Assembly: GCF_046630445.1 (NCBI RefSeq)
Contig: NC_092338.1
Coordinates: 344,229,501 to 344,293,500, forward strand
Direction of reading: 5' to 3'
Length of the DNA stretch: 64,000 nt
Source of the DNA: Rutidosis leptorrhynchoides
Lineage: Eukaryota > Streptophyta > Magnoliopsida > Asterales > Asteraceae
The position numbers were made by a program, and so were the translations under genes. The notes below the pieces were generated by a model. The model was not told the origin of the DNA. It saw only the letters and a program-made list of their open reading frames with translations, and searched no databases. Shown here in pieces: positions 25,025-36,411 of this stretch (position 1 is the first letter of the stretch; the number at the start of each line of letters is the position of its first letter).

Positions 25025-26028
25025 TGAAGGTATTTCATATGCCCGAGAGACATATTAAATTAACGTGGCTAATATGTTTTGATCCAAGTCGGGTCATACC
25101 CAATAACAAGCTTACCGACACCTTAATTGTATTTTGATCTTAACGATTGGTTCGTTGATTAAATACGTGACACTTGAACTTTAAGAAAAATGGTTTTCTT
25201 AAATATTACTTGATGTGTATATATATATATATATAAATTATGGAATAATTTATATAATATGGATTTAATTATTTATAGGTTAAATAATTAATTATGTTAT
25301 GTTGCATTTTATAAATTGGTTTTATAAAATAAAGTATACATAACAAATGGTATGGAATTTTATTAGTTTTATAAATAATGTAACATAATTTATAAAATGC
25401 AAGTTTGTAAAATTTGTTTTATAAAATTTAATTTTACTAAACAAATTTATAAAAGATGCAAGTTTATAAAATATGTCAAGTATTATTTTATAAAATGATG
25501 GGAGTGGCCTTGGAATTGGATGTAGCATGCTAAAGATTCCATCTTGGTCAAATACAATTCCCATTCCATATACATGCATGCTCCTTGACCAAAGAGAGAG
25601 ACACATCACATTACACATCAAAAACAACTTGAAAATTCTGCTCAAAAGAGAGCTGTTGGCCGTGGCCTTTGAGGGTGCCAAAGGGGATTCATTTTCAAGT
25701 TTTTAAAGCTCATTTCAAGTGTAAAGTAAATCCTAACCAAAAGCTAGGGTGTTGGTGCACAAGTTTGGGGTATAACAACTTGAGGTTTCATTGTTTTGGA
25801 GCTCCATTCATCATCATCATCTTCATCACTTATCAACAAGCTTGGAGTAGGTATAATCTCTTATCTTGCTTGTAGTTTGTAAGCATGTTTCACAACTTGA
25901 TCCTAATTGGGATTTAACTTTAAATTGGTTAAAGTCATAACATGTTCTAATGGTAATTACATGCTTCCGCTTTTTTTAATTGATTGATAAATGGTTTTAT
26001 GTATAATGGAACTTGTTAAATCCCAACA
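25025..26028 (+). repeat. copia 3' LTR
   Basis: 1004-bp direct repeat of 545-1548 with three substitutions by eye. It is followed by ATAGC (26029-26033), the second copy of the target duplication, and then by the resumed older Athila. Confidence 0.95.
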
Positions 26029-28617
26029 ATAGCATGGTCAAAGACAGGACCTTGTGCCAGACTGAAAAATTTTAAGGGTGAGCTTTACTATTGCTCCTAC
26101 AAAGGATAGTAATTGCGTCCGACACGTTATAGACCATAATTAAAAGCATGTCAGGGGACATTGCCTTAAAAGTTGCTTGTTCAACGCTTTCCTTTACAAC
26201 TGGACGGTAGTTTACCGAAAGGTAATATACAGAGCAAGTATACTGGTCGTGTTGCTTTCCCAATACAAGGTTAGCAAGTGGGTGACACAAAACCACAAGT
26301 TTTGAGCTAAAATTTTCAAATCTGAAACCCACCAAACCCACAAAAAGAATTTGCAAACACCGGTGAAGGGTTATCCCGGAAAACTTATCTAGGGTAAAAG
26401 CTAGATTTAATTTTCAAAAGATCAAATGTTTTCATAAAGATCCAATTTCCTTAATGGATCTAAACTTTTATAGTCATGTGAGACTGTAAACCACATCGTT
26501 ACTACCATTGTTTATACCGCCGTAATGAAATCACTGATGTACAAAGTGTGAAGAATAAAGAAGTGATTCTAGTATATTTCAAGACTATATTGCTTGAGGA
26601 CAAGCAACACTCAAGTGTGAGAATATTTGATAATGCTAAAAACGAACATATATTTCATAGCATTATCCCTCAAGAAAGACAAGCTTTTAGTTGCAATTGT
26701 TCTATTTACAAGTGATATTCGTTTAAATAATAAAAGGTGAAGACAAAAGACAGATTCGACGAATTGAAGACGCAAACGACCAAAAAGCTCAAAAGTACAA
26801 AATACAATCAAAGTGGTTCCAATTATTGATAAGAAACGTCTCAAAATTACAAGAGTACAAGAAGCAAAACGCAAAGTACAAGATATTAAATTATACGCAA
26901 GGACGTTCAAAAATCCGGAACCGGGACCAGAGTCAACTCTCAACGCTCGATGCAACGGACTAAAATTTACAAGTCAACTATGCACATAAATATAATATAA
27001 TATTTAAATAATTCTTATAATTATTTATATATTATATAATATATTAATAAACCGTCGGTAGAAGAAAACAACCACATGTGAGCCTCCCCAGGTGGCCATG
27101 CGATCGCATGGCCTTGAAGGGCAAAGCTCATGCGATCGCATGAGGCCCTTTTTCTGGCCACAGCCCTATAAATTCACGTGTTTGGTTCATTATAATCCAT
27201 CATATAACAATCTCTCTATCTAAACGTATTATATGTATATTTATAATTTTAATTTTAATTTTAATTTTAATTTTAATTTTAATTTTAATTCTAATAATAA
27301 GGGTATGTTAGCGAATGTTGTAAGGGTGTAAGTTGAAATTCTGTTCGTGTAACGCTACGCTATTTTTAATCATTGTAAGTTATGTTCAACCTTTTTAATT
27401 TAATGTCTCGTAGCTAAATTATTATTATGCTTATTTAAGCCGAAGTAATCATGATGTTGGGCTAAAAATACTAAAATTGGGTAATTGGGCTTTGTACCAT
27501 AATTGGGGTTTGGACAAAAGAACGACACTTGTGAAAATTAGACTATGGGCTATTAATGGGCTTTATATTTGTTTAACTAAATGATAGTTTGTTAATTTTA
27601 ATATAAAGATTTATAATTAGACGTACCTATAAATAACCATATACACTCAATTGGACACGATGGGCGGGATATTTATATGTACGAATAATCGTTCATTTAA
27701 CCGGACACGGGAATGGATTAATAGTCTATGGAATTATTAAAACAGGGGTGACATTATGTACAAGGACACTTGGCATAATTGATAACAAAGTATTAAAACC
27801 TGGGGTTACACGCAGTCGATATCTTGGTGTAATTATTAAACAAAGTATTAAGACCTTGTTACAGTTTAAGTCCCCAATTAGTTGGAATATTTGACTTCGG
27901 GTATAAGGATAATTTGACGAGGACACTCGCACTTTATATTTATGACTGATGGACTGTTATGGACAAAAACCAGACGGTCATATTAAATAATCCAGGACAA
28001 AGGACAATTAACCAATGGGCATAAAACTAAAAATCAACACGTCAAACATCATGATTACGGAAGTTTAAATAAGCATAATTCCTTTATTTTCATATTTAAT
28101 TGCACTTCTAATTATTGCACTTTTATTTATTGTTATTGTATTTAATTGCACTTTTAATTATCGCACTTTTTAATTATCGCAATTTTATTTCATCGCACTT
28201 TTATTTATTGTAATTTCATTATCGTTATTTACTTTACGCTTTAAATTAAGTCTTTTATTTATTTAATATTTTAGATTCGGTTTTAACTGCGACTAAAGTT
28301 TTAAAATCGACAAACCGGTCATTAAACGGTAAAACCCCCCTTTTATAATAATAATATTACTTATATATATATTTGTATTTTTATAAATTAAAACTAATAT
28401 AGCGTTAAGCTTTGTTTAAAGATTTCCCTGTGGAACGAACCGGACTTACTAAAAACTACACTACTGTACGATTAGGTACACTGCTTATAAGTGTTGTAGC
28501 AAGATTTAAGTATATCCATTCTATAAATAAATAAATATCTTGTGTAAAATTGTATAGTATTTAATAGTTTTTTCTAGTAAAATATAAGCTATTTCATATA
28601 CACCTCGCATAACACCA
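26029..28617 (+). mobile_element. Older Athila copy, 3' end with 3' LTR (part B)
   Basis: 26034-26627 resumes the match to 17305-17897 of the young Athila where the copia interrupted it. The LTR follows at 26628-28617 (1990 bp, TGATAATG...ACACCA), clearly diverged from the young LTR by many substitutions and small indels. It ends inside the integrase region of the minus-strand Tekay element. CCCAC after 28617 is the presumed target duplication, whose partner would be left of the window. Confidence 0.9.
26628..28617 (+). repeat. older Athila 3' LTR
   Basis: Homologous to the 1981-bp young LTRs over its full length. The palindrome pair is present in altered form: CATGCGATCGCATG (27097-27110) and again at 27129-27142, start to start 32 bp. 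It also has a short (TTTTAA)n run at 27246-27290 not expanded in the young copy. Confidence 0.9.
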
Positions 28618-30260
28618 CCCACCGTCTTCGGTAGCTTAGTAATGAAATCCATTGTGATCCTTTCCCACTTCCATTATGGGATCTCCGGCTGTTGAAGTAA
28701 TCCAGAAGGTCTCTGATGCTCGGCTTTAACCTTCGAGCAAGTCAAACACTTACCAACATAAGTCGCAACGTCCTTCTTAAGATTCGGCCACCATTACTGT
28801 TCTTTAAGGTTGTGGTACATCTTGCCCGCTCCAGGATGAATCGAATATCTCGATTTGTGTGCTTCATCAAGTATAAGGTTCCGTAGATCTCCATAACAAG
28901 GTACCCAAATTCTTCTGGCATAACATCGGAGTCCAGACTCCCTAACCTTGAATCGAGAGACAAGTATGTTCAAATGTTCGTGAGATATATTCTCCTCCTT
29001 GAGAGCCTCATCTTGGGCTACTCTGATCTGGCTGTTGAGGTTCGAATGAATGGTGATGTTCAGAGCCCTAACACGAAGAGGTGCCGTCCTCTCCTTTCGG
29101 CTTAAAGCGTCAGCTACAACATTGGCCTTGCCAGGATGATAACGTAGTTCACAATCGTAGTCGTTGAGCGTATCGATCCATCGACATTGTCTCATATTCA
29201 ATTGCTTCTGATCGAAGATGTGTTGGAGACTCTTGTGATCGGTGAAGATAGTGCTCTTAGTTCCATACAAATAGTGTCTCCACAATTTAAGCGCAAAGAC
29301 AACGGCTCCAAGTTCAAGATCGTGAGTAGTGTAGTTCCGCTCGTGAATCTTCAATTGGCAGGAGGCATAGGCAATAACTTTTGATCGTTGCATCAGTACA
29401 CAACCAAAACCACTCTTCGATGCATCACAATAAACAACAAAGTCGTCACTGCCCTCAGGAAGTGATAGGATAGGTGCGGTGGTTAACTTCTTCTTCAAAG
29501 TTTGAAATGCTGATTCGTGTGCGGGTTCCCAAATGAACTTCTTGCCCTTGTGAGTCAGCGTGGTCAAAGGACGCCCAATCAGAGAAAATCCTTCAATGAA
29601 CCTTCGGTAGTAGCCAGCAAGACCTAGAAATTGGCGAATATGTGTCGGAGTAGTGGGGGTCTCCCACTTGCTGATAGCTTCAATCTTGGTGGGATCGACT
29701 TTGATACCCTGGTCGCTCACAACATGACCCAGAAATTGTACTTCCTTCAACCAAAATTCACACTTGGAGAATTTGGCGTAAAGTTGCTCTTGTCTCAAGA
29801 GTTCAAGTACTAGTCGGAGGTGTTGCTCATGCTCTTCTTCGCTCTTAGAGTAGATGAGGATATCATCTATGAAGATGATAACAAACTTATCCAAGTACGG
29901 CTTGCAGACACGATTCATAAGGTCCATGAACACGGCAGGTGCGTTGGTCAATCCGAATGGCATCACGAGAAACTCATAATGACCATAACGGGTTCTGAAT
30001 GCAGTTTTCATCACGTCACTTTTCTTCACCCTCAACTGGTGATAACCGGATCGCAAATCGATCTTCGAGTAAATGCTCGATCCTTGTAGTTGATCAAAAA
30101 AATGGTCAATGCGGGGTAGAGGATACCGATTCTTGATTGTCAATTTATTGAATTCAGAGTAGTCGATACACATACGAAAGGATCCATCCTTCTTCTTCAC
30201 AAACAACACAGGTGCACCCCAAGGCGAGAAACTTGGTTGGATAAATCCACGGTCAAGTAG
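28618..30260 (-). pseudogene. Tekay-like RT, RNase H and integrase start, broken
   Basis: Minus strand. The open stretch 30209-28794 encodes RT ([16 protein letters not shown], then FIDDILIYS) and RNase H ([28 protein letters not shown]), then the integrase zinc site (HPGAGKMYH). A TAA at the right end separates this frame from gag-protease in the same phase. TAA stops follow at about 28791-28793 (before WWP of the integrase) and near 28680. The frame stays readable up to an integrase-like MDFITKLPKT next to 28618, where the Athila LTR cuts it. Three nonsense changes and one insertion make it a pseudogene. Confidence 0.88.
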
Positions 30261-32066
30261 TTATTGTAGTTGGCTTTGTAATTCTTGCATCTCGGAAGGT
30301 GCGAGTCTATAAGGTGCGCGAGCTACAGGTGCAGCTCCTGGCACTAAATCGATTTGAAACTCTACTGCTCTCGGCGGTGGTAATCCAGGCAATTCTTCAG
30401 GGAAGACATCAGAAAATTCGTTTACTATTCGAACATCGTTCACATTCTTCACCTCAGTTTCTACCGTTTTCACATGCGCTAGGATAGCAAGACGTCCCTT
30501 CTTCATAATCTTTTGCACTTTCACGCAACTAATGAGGTTCAACTTCGAGGTACATCTCTCTCCGTAGATAACCAGTGGTTCACCGTCTCCTTGTGGTATA
30601 CGAAGAGCTTTATCTCCACAAATAATATCAGCCTTTATCTTGCTCAAACAATCCATACCGACTATCACGTCAAAACTTCCTAGTTTGATGGGTATCAAAT
30701 TGATTTCGAAATCTGCACCAGCTATGTTGATGATAGCTCCTCGACTAATATGGTCAACTTTCTCAAGTTTTCCATTGGCGACCTCGACAAGCATACTCTC
30801 TTTTAACGGGACTAATGACCAATTAATCTTATCGCAAAAATGTCTACATACATAACTTCTATCCGCACCAGTATCAAACAAGACAGAAGCTAAAATATTG
30901 TTGATTTTGAATATACCTGTCACCAAGTCGGGGTTTTCGCGTGCGTCCCTTGCATTAACATTGAAAGCTCTAGTGCGCGGTGGTCCGCCATATTTTCGCT
31001 TGTTTGGGCATGCATTTCTGAAATGGCCCGTCTGCCCGCATTCGTAACACTTCTTTGGCCCGTTGGTGTTCGGCTTCCCATTCAAAGTGGTGACCTTGCA
31101 GTCTTTTCCAACATGCCCAGACCGTTGGCACTTCTCGCAGACAACATTGCAATACCCAGTATGGTGCTTGTAGCACCGCTTGCATTGTGGTAAAGTTCCT
31201 TTGTAGTTCGGGTTGGAGTTGGTGTTGTTGTTGGGGTTGGGGTTTCCACCGTTGTTGTTTCCTCTGAAACCCTCATGTCGTTTCGCCGGGTTCTGTTCAT
31301 AGTTTCTTCCCCTGTTGTTGTTGTTGTTGTTGTTGTGGTTATCCCATTTGTGCTTCTCACTAGTACCCGCTTCAGTCTTAGTTTTCTCCGGTTCATCGAT
31401 GGTTATTTGATTCGTTAAAGTATGAGCCATGCGCATCGCTTCTGGGACATTTGGTGGTTTGGATGAGGTGATGTTTCCCTTAATGCTCTTAGGGAGTCCC
31501 CAGAAGTATCTCTCCATTCGCTTGAATTCTGGGGTGACCATTGTCGGACACATCAGGGCTAGTTCCAAAAATCTCCTGTTGTAACTATCAAGGTCGTTCC
31601 CAACGGCCTTTAACTGCATGAATTCCATTTCCATCTTTTGGATTTCGGTTCTCGGACAATACTCCTTAATCATGGCACACTTAAATTCCTCCCATGGCGT
31701 AGCATACGCCTCATTAATGCCTTGTGCCTGTGCCATTGTGTTCCACCACGTGAGCGCGCCGTCAGATAGCGTGCAAGAAGCAAATTTGGTTTTGCTGTCC
31801 TCCGAACAGTTGCTAACTCGGAATACTGATTCAAGTTTCTCGAACCATCTGGTGAGACCAACCGGTCCCTCAGTGCCGCTGAAGTTATGTGGTTTACAGC
31901 TCTGGAATTCCTTGTAAGTACACCCATTTCGAATGGGCTGAATAACCGGTGGTGGTGGTGGTGGCGGTGGAGCTTGGGGTTGCATTTTCGTAATGGCTGC
32001 GGCTACACGTTCTTGGATCATCTCTTCAATTTGAGCAGCAGTAGGTGTGGATCGACCGTTAGCCAT
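30261..32066 (-). CDS. Tekay-like gag-protease ORF
   Basis: 601 residues on the minus strand. Pro-rich N terminus, a retrotransposon gag domain (FSGTEGPVGLTRWFEKLE onward), Asn-rich linker, and zinc knuckles including CEKCQRSGHVGKDC and CYECGQTGHFRNAC plus a CX2C...HX4C-like CKRCYKHHTGYC. The protease has LFDTGADRSYV. It ends at a TAA that replaces a sense codon just before the RT start, so in an intact relative this would continue into pol. The Met at 32066 is the natural start. It is probably not expressed as a working polyprotein. Confidence 0.85.
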   Translation of the reverse strand: MANGRSTPTAAQIEEMIQERVAAAITKMQPQAPPPPPPPPVIQPIRNGCTYKEFQSCKPHNFSGTEGPVGLTRWFEKLESVFRVSNCSEDSKTKFASCTLSDGALTWWNTMAQAQGINEAYATPWEEFKCAMIKEYCPRTEIQKMEMEFMQLKAVGNDLDSYNRRFLELALMCPTMVTPEFKRMERYFWGLPKSIKGNITSSKPPNVPEAMRMAHTLTNQITIDEPEKTKTEAGTSEKHKWDNHNNNNNNNRGRNYEQNPAKRHEGFRGNNNGGNPNPNNNTNSNPNYKGTLPQCKRCYKHHTGYCNVVCEKCQRSGHVGKDCKVTTLNGKPNTNGPKKCYECGQTGHFRNACPNKRKYGGPPRTRAFNVNARDARENPDLVTGIFKINNILASVLFDTGADRSYVCRHFCDKINWSLVPLKESMLVEVANGKLEKVDHISRGAIINIAGADFEINLIPIKLGSFDVIVGMDCLSKIKADIICGDKALRIPQGDGEPLVIYGERCTSKLNLISCVKVQKIMKKGRLAILAHVKTVETEVKNVNDVRIVNEFSDVFPEELPGLPPPRAVEFQIDLVPGAAPVARAPYRLAPSEMQELQSQLQ

Positions 32067-32361
32067 GGTGTTCTAAACAAAAATTTTGACTCAAGTCAAA
32101 ATCCAGCATTCAATATATAATAATACAGTATATAGTAACCAACATGGAATCAAAACATCATATGTTATTAAATAACGCATCTAGGTACAAATACCACAGA
32201 ATCATCGTACAGTAATGTAAATAAAACATCGTGCAAGAATTAAATAACACAAAGTTCCATTAATAATAATAAGTTTCATACATCTGAATAAGTCCGTACA
32301 ATACATAAGTGAAACATAAAACTACAACTAGATTACATCATGAAATCTAATACAAAAGGTC

Positions 32362-33255
32362 CTACGGTGAAGGTGGGTGTAGGATGTCTAAAACCTGAGC
32401 CAACTGCTCCTCGAGCTCAGTAATTCGAGCTTGGAGGATCTCCACCTCCCTTGTCAATTCCTCGACAGTGGGAGATGGTGGGGCAGGTGGTGCTGGCGGT
32501 GCAGGTGGTGCGGGTGGTGCCGGTGGTGCCGGTGGTGTAGACATTACATAACGGGGTGCAGATGTTCCGGCTCCAGAAATAGTCATTACGTAACGGGGTG
32601 CCTTACGTACTTGTGGGTCGACAGGGTACGGCACAAGCCGCTTACGAGCAGTAACCCTACGACGCTGACCAAATGTGTCAGTGAAAGCACGACCTCCATT
32701 CACCCCAGGAATGATGGTGCCATCAAAACGGTACCGCTTCTTAGGCGGGGTAAAGGGTGCCTGTATAGGTACATCAGCAGGGTCCTCATCATCACTGGAG
32801 TCATCTGAGGAGGTGTCGTCGGATGAAGCGTCAGTGGATGACGGGTCGTCCGAATCATGTGGTGGCTGTGGTGGCTGAACTGGCCGTCCTTGAGTGGCCA
32901 TCATCTGTCTGTACCTAGCGGGTCCGATCGGAATGAGACGTCCATCAGGGGCGCGTCGGCACCAATGGCGATACCGGTTACGGAACGGACCTTCCCCGAA
33001 CTCCGCGGGAATCAAAATCTCACCGGAGCGGGGTTGTAATCCTGAGGGTCCGGGGGCAGATGGAGCTGGAATCTCTGAAGGGTCCTGGGCTCCGCTAGAA
33101 GTAACCACTGGGGCAGGCACCTGGCTGCTAGTCCCGGAAGATGAAGCGCCAGGGTCACTCGTGGGTAGCGGGATCGGTGTGACGGCAGCAGCAGCAGGTG
33201 GGGTGGCTGACGAGTCTGAACTGCCCAAAATGATTGCAGGTGGAGTATCCGACAT
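32362..33255 (-). CDS. proline-rich, coiled-coil ORF upstream of gag in the Tekay-like element
   Basis: 297 codons on the minus strand from the ATG at 33255, open throughout. Composition: Ser/Pro/Ala-rich first 90 residues, an acidic Ser/Asp stretch (SSDDTSSDDSSDDEDP), basic segments, a PPA repeat, and a C-terminal heptad-like EELTREVEILQARITELEEQ that should form a coiled coil. CCTTGTTCAG directly before the ATG looks like a splice acceptor. It lies between the primer site and gag, where most gypsy elements have no ORF. No enzyme motif; function unknown. A self-associating accessory protein is one possibility. Confidence 0.6.
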   Translation of the reverse strand: MSDTPPAIILGSSDSSATPPAAAAVTPIPLPTSDPGASSSGTSSQVPAPVVTSSGAQDPSEIPAPSAPGPSGLQPRSGEILIPAEFGEGPFRNRYRHWCRRAPDGRLIPIGPARYRQMMATQGRPVQPPQPPHDSDDPSSTDASSDDTSSDDSSDDEDPADVPIQAPFTPPKKRYRFDGTIIPGVNGGRAFTDTFGQRRRVTARKRLVPYPVDPQVRKAPRYVMTISGAGTSAPRYVMSTPPAPPAPPAPPAPPAPPAPPSPTVEELTREVEILQARITELEEQLAQVLDILHPPSP

Positions 33256-33594
33256 CTGAACAAGGAAAAATAAATTTTTCCATGTCAGTAAGTCATAAAG
33301 CAAGCACGTATTAGGCCAACAGTTTAAATCATGTATAACAATAAGTAGCATGGCAATAATAACGAATCGTACAGAAGTAGCATGCAATCGAAAGCAAGTA
33401 ATATCATACAGTAGTGAAATCATGTAATAGCATACGGCATATAGCAGTAAAAGTAAGCAGCAGCATGCAGTAAGTTCAGCGGAAACAAGTAAACTAGCAA
33501 GTTGTAGATTAGTCCTATTAGTGAATCCTACTCGGGTCGGTCTTAGACTCACTAATGCAACCTAATTCCCTATAACCAATGCTCTGATACCAAA
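33256..33594 (-). other. Tekay-like leader with tRNA-Met primer site (33576-33592)
   Basis: On the minus strand TGGTATCAGAGCATTGG (33592-33576) starts two bases after the LTR end, a standard initiator tRNA-Met primer site. The remainder of the 339 bp is leader with no ORF. Confidence 0.8.
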
Positions 33595-35761
33595 TGTGAT
33601 GCCCCGTACAAAATCATCGTGTACGAATCATCAACAACAGGATCATTACAAGGTTAAGTACTACATGCTGTAATAAAAGAAGTTGCATTCACGATAAAAA
33701 TGTGACGTCATAACCGACATCAAATGTTTTACACCAACAGTATGCTTCTACGAATAGCAAGCATGAATAAATGTATGTGACCCTTAGGTCGTTACAAAAC
33801 ATAGTTTCAAATGTATTAAAGTTTGAATGCAAGATAAATAGTTCATGCGGTGATAACACTAGAGCAGCGGGTGTCTACGGCAAGACTAGCACTACAGTGG
33901 AAGCAAATAACCTTAAGCACCTGAGAAAAACATGCTTAAAAATGTCAACACAAAGGTTGGTGAGCTATAGTTTAAGTATAACAGTATGTAAGGTAGGCCA
34001 CGAGATTTCAGTGCTACAAAGAGCATTTCAAAACAGTATGATAAAGTATATGTTAACCGTGGGCACTTGGTAACTAACTTAACGTTTATACCCCCTGAAA
34101 GTACACTTGGCAAGTGCGTATGTCTACGAAGTATTAAACACTCATTAAATGCTAGCGCGACTAGCCCGAGTGGGGATGTCAAACCCTATGGATCCATATC
34201 TAAGATTCGCGTTCACGGTTCAAAAATCAATGATTAAACTTTACCGAGCTAAAGGAAATGTTTATGCCGTTGTATAACCCACACATATATAAGTTTAAGT
34301 ACTCGTGCCTAGTATGTAAAATATAAAATCCGCATGTATTCTCAGTTCCCAAAATAAGTTAAAGTAAAAAGGGGATGCTATAACTCACAATGATAAAGTA
34401 GCGGTAAAGTATGACTCGGAAAGTAAGCAAGTAATGAAGGTTGTCCAAACGGGTCCTCAACCTAAGTCAAATAGTACTAAGTCAGTAAATCGTCTGAATA
34501 GGTTTAAAAGTATGTAAATAAGGTCTTAAGGGTCATCATCATTCATCGTCAAACAAAAGGCGTAAAGTAAGTTTCGTTTATGAAAGTAGTTTAAAACAAA
34601 GGCTGACTTCGATCAGTCACCACGGCCTCTACCCTTACTGAATTAAGGTGAGACCAGTGGAAATGGCTCCATATATGAGTCCTTTAAGTGTGGTAAAAAT
34701 TACAGAAGCAAGCTCTTCTTCGTTTGACCGTGGCGACGGTCTAAGTGCGAGTAGGTCAGAATTTTCAGCACAACGTTAAAAGACATAGTGACGATCGGAG
34801 GGCCATAAATCCTAAACCGTAACTCGGATTAAGACGAGTCCTATATGAAAAGTTATCTACTCGAACAGAGATATTTGAAAATCATAATTACAGTAGCCTG
34901 GGTCGTACGGGTCAGACACAGAAACAGTAGAACAGTAGGGTCAGTAGGTTCCGGTGGTTCTTGGTGCTCGATGCTTATCATGGTTCTCATCCTTGATGCA
35001 TATAGCTTCAAGTGTACAACTTGTTGATGTGTTTGCATCATTTTCACCAAGTTTTGACCATCATAACCCAAGTGTAAGTCTAAGACATGAAGCACAACTC
35101 ACTTAAGTGTTGCAAGTGTTTTGATGAACCAAAGTTACATCAAAGTCTTAGATCTAACACATACATGAACTTTAAAACTAATAATAAGTTACAAACTTGA
35201 AAGTGAACTTATGAAATCAAGATCTTAAGATGTAAAACATAGTTCTTAGTTTAATCTTGAAGATCCAAGACTCAAAAGTCTAGATCTAACATAAGTGTAC
35301 AAAGTTATAATTAAAGAAATCTTACTTACATGTTCTTGAACTATTAAAGTTAACTTTTAGTTCAAGATTAATGAGATCAATGTTAACTAGTAACACTTGA
35401 CCAACAAGAACATAAATCATGAAATTAAAGTGCAAGTAAATGAAGTAAATAAACTAAGTAAACAAGTAAATAATTCATGGTGGTTCATACTTTAAAGATT
35501 CAAACCAAAGTTTGATCTTTAAGAAAGTAAACTTTAAAGTTTATTAACATGAATTACAAGTATAATTTACAACATATGAACCTTAAATCTTTTGAAACAA
35601 TAAATGTAGAATCATAAACTAGTAAGTTTATGTTCTTGTGTTCTTGAAAATACAAGATATTATGAAGAATCAAACTAAAGAGTTGATTCTTGAAACTAGT
35701 AAGTAACAAACAACAACTAGTAACAAAGTAACAACAACTAACAAGTAAACAACAAGTAATT

Positions 35762-35805
<44 letters not shown>

Positions 35806-36411
35806 GTGATGATGATGATTCTATGTGTATATGTTTCGGTTTTTGGCCAAGAAAGAAGAGAGAAAAGAGCTTGTTACTTACAAGATTTAGAGAGAAAAGT
35901 GAGAGAGAAAGTTTGAGAGAAATGGTAAGTTTGAAGTGTGTGTGAGAATGAGAGAAACAAGAGTAAGTAGGTAATGAAAAAAAAAATGAAACAAAAACCT
36001 TCTTGTGGGGACTCCAAACTGACGGTTTGGCAAGGGAGAAAGGGGAGGCAAAAACACACTAGTCTCTTGCATGTTAAAATCACAAAAGTTGGTTATTTGG
36101 TGTATGTGCATGGGGATTATGGGTTAACTAGATTCCAAGTGCATAAAACTAACTAGTTTCCATCTAATTGATACTTACAAGTATAAGACATGGGCTAACT
36201 AGTCCAACTAAGAAGTAGGGTGGGCTTATAAGTTTATATTCATGAGTCCATTAACATTAAACAAGCCCAAGTTCCATTAATTCACAAGTTAAACCAATTA
36301 AAGCCCAAGTAACTAATTAATAACCATAGTTAATTAAAATGATTAATAAAACTTAATCATGAATGCAAATAATATCTAAAAATATTATTCGTGAAAGTTT
36401 CGTGTGTCACA
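33595..36411 (-). repeat. Tekay-like 5' LTR
   Basis: 2817 bp, bounded by TGTGA...TCACA, adjacent to the primer site. The outer boundary at 36411 is inferred from the TGTGACACAC start on the minus strand; AAGAC follows it. The LTR contains an (AAC)n microsatellite (about 35759-35805) and a block at 33919-33965 shared with the solo LTR at 52601-52650 and the right-edge LTR at 63150-63195. No gene seen. Confidence 0.7.

Larger units (their letters stand above)
545..26028 (+). mobile_element. Ty1/copia LTR retrotransposon, complete, with a nested Athila
   Basis: Two 1004-bp LTRs (545-1548 and 25025-26028), each TG...CA, flanked by the 5-bp duplication ATAGC (540-544 and 26029-26033). A tRNA-Met-type primer site follows the 5' LTR and a purine tract precedes the 3' LTR. 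The coding order gag, protease, integrase, RT, RNase H is the copia order. A 17.2-kb Athila (2653-19878) sits in the leader between primer site and gag; without it and its 5-bp duplication the element would be about 8.25 kb. I did not assign a sublineage with confidence. Confidence 0.95.
28618..36411 (-). mobile_element. Tekay/Del-like Ty3/gypsy element, 5' part, decayed
   Basis: Minus strand. From right to left: LTR (33595-36411), tRNA-Met primer site, an upstream proline-rich ORF, gag-protease, RT-RNase H and the start of integrase, which is cut at 28617 by the older Athila. The rest of the element should lie off the left edge. Three in-frame stops in pol show it is no longer autonomous. 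The gag with several CCHC knuckles and the RT/RNase H motifs fit the chromovirus (Tekay/Del) group. The chromodomain itself is not in the window. Confidence 0.85.
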
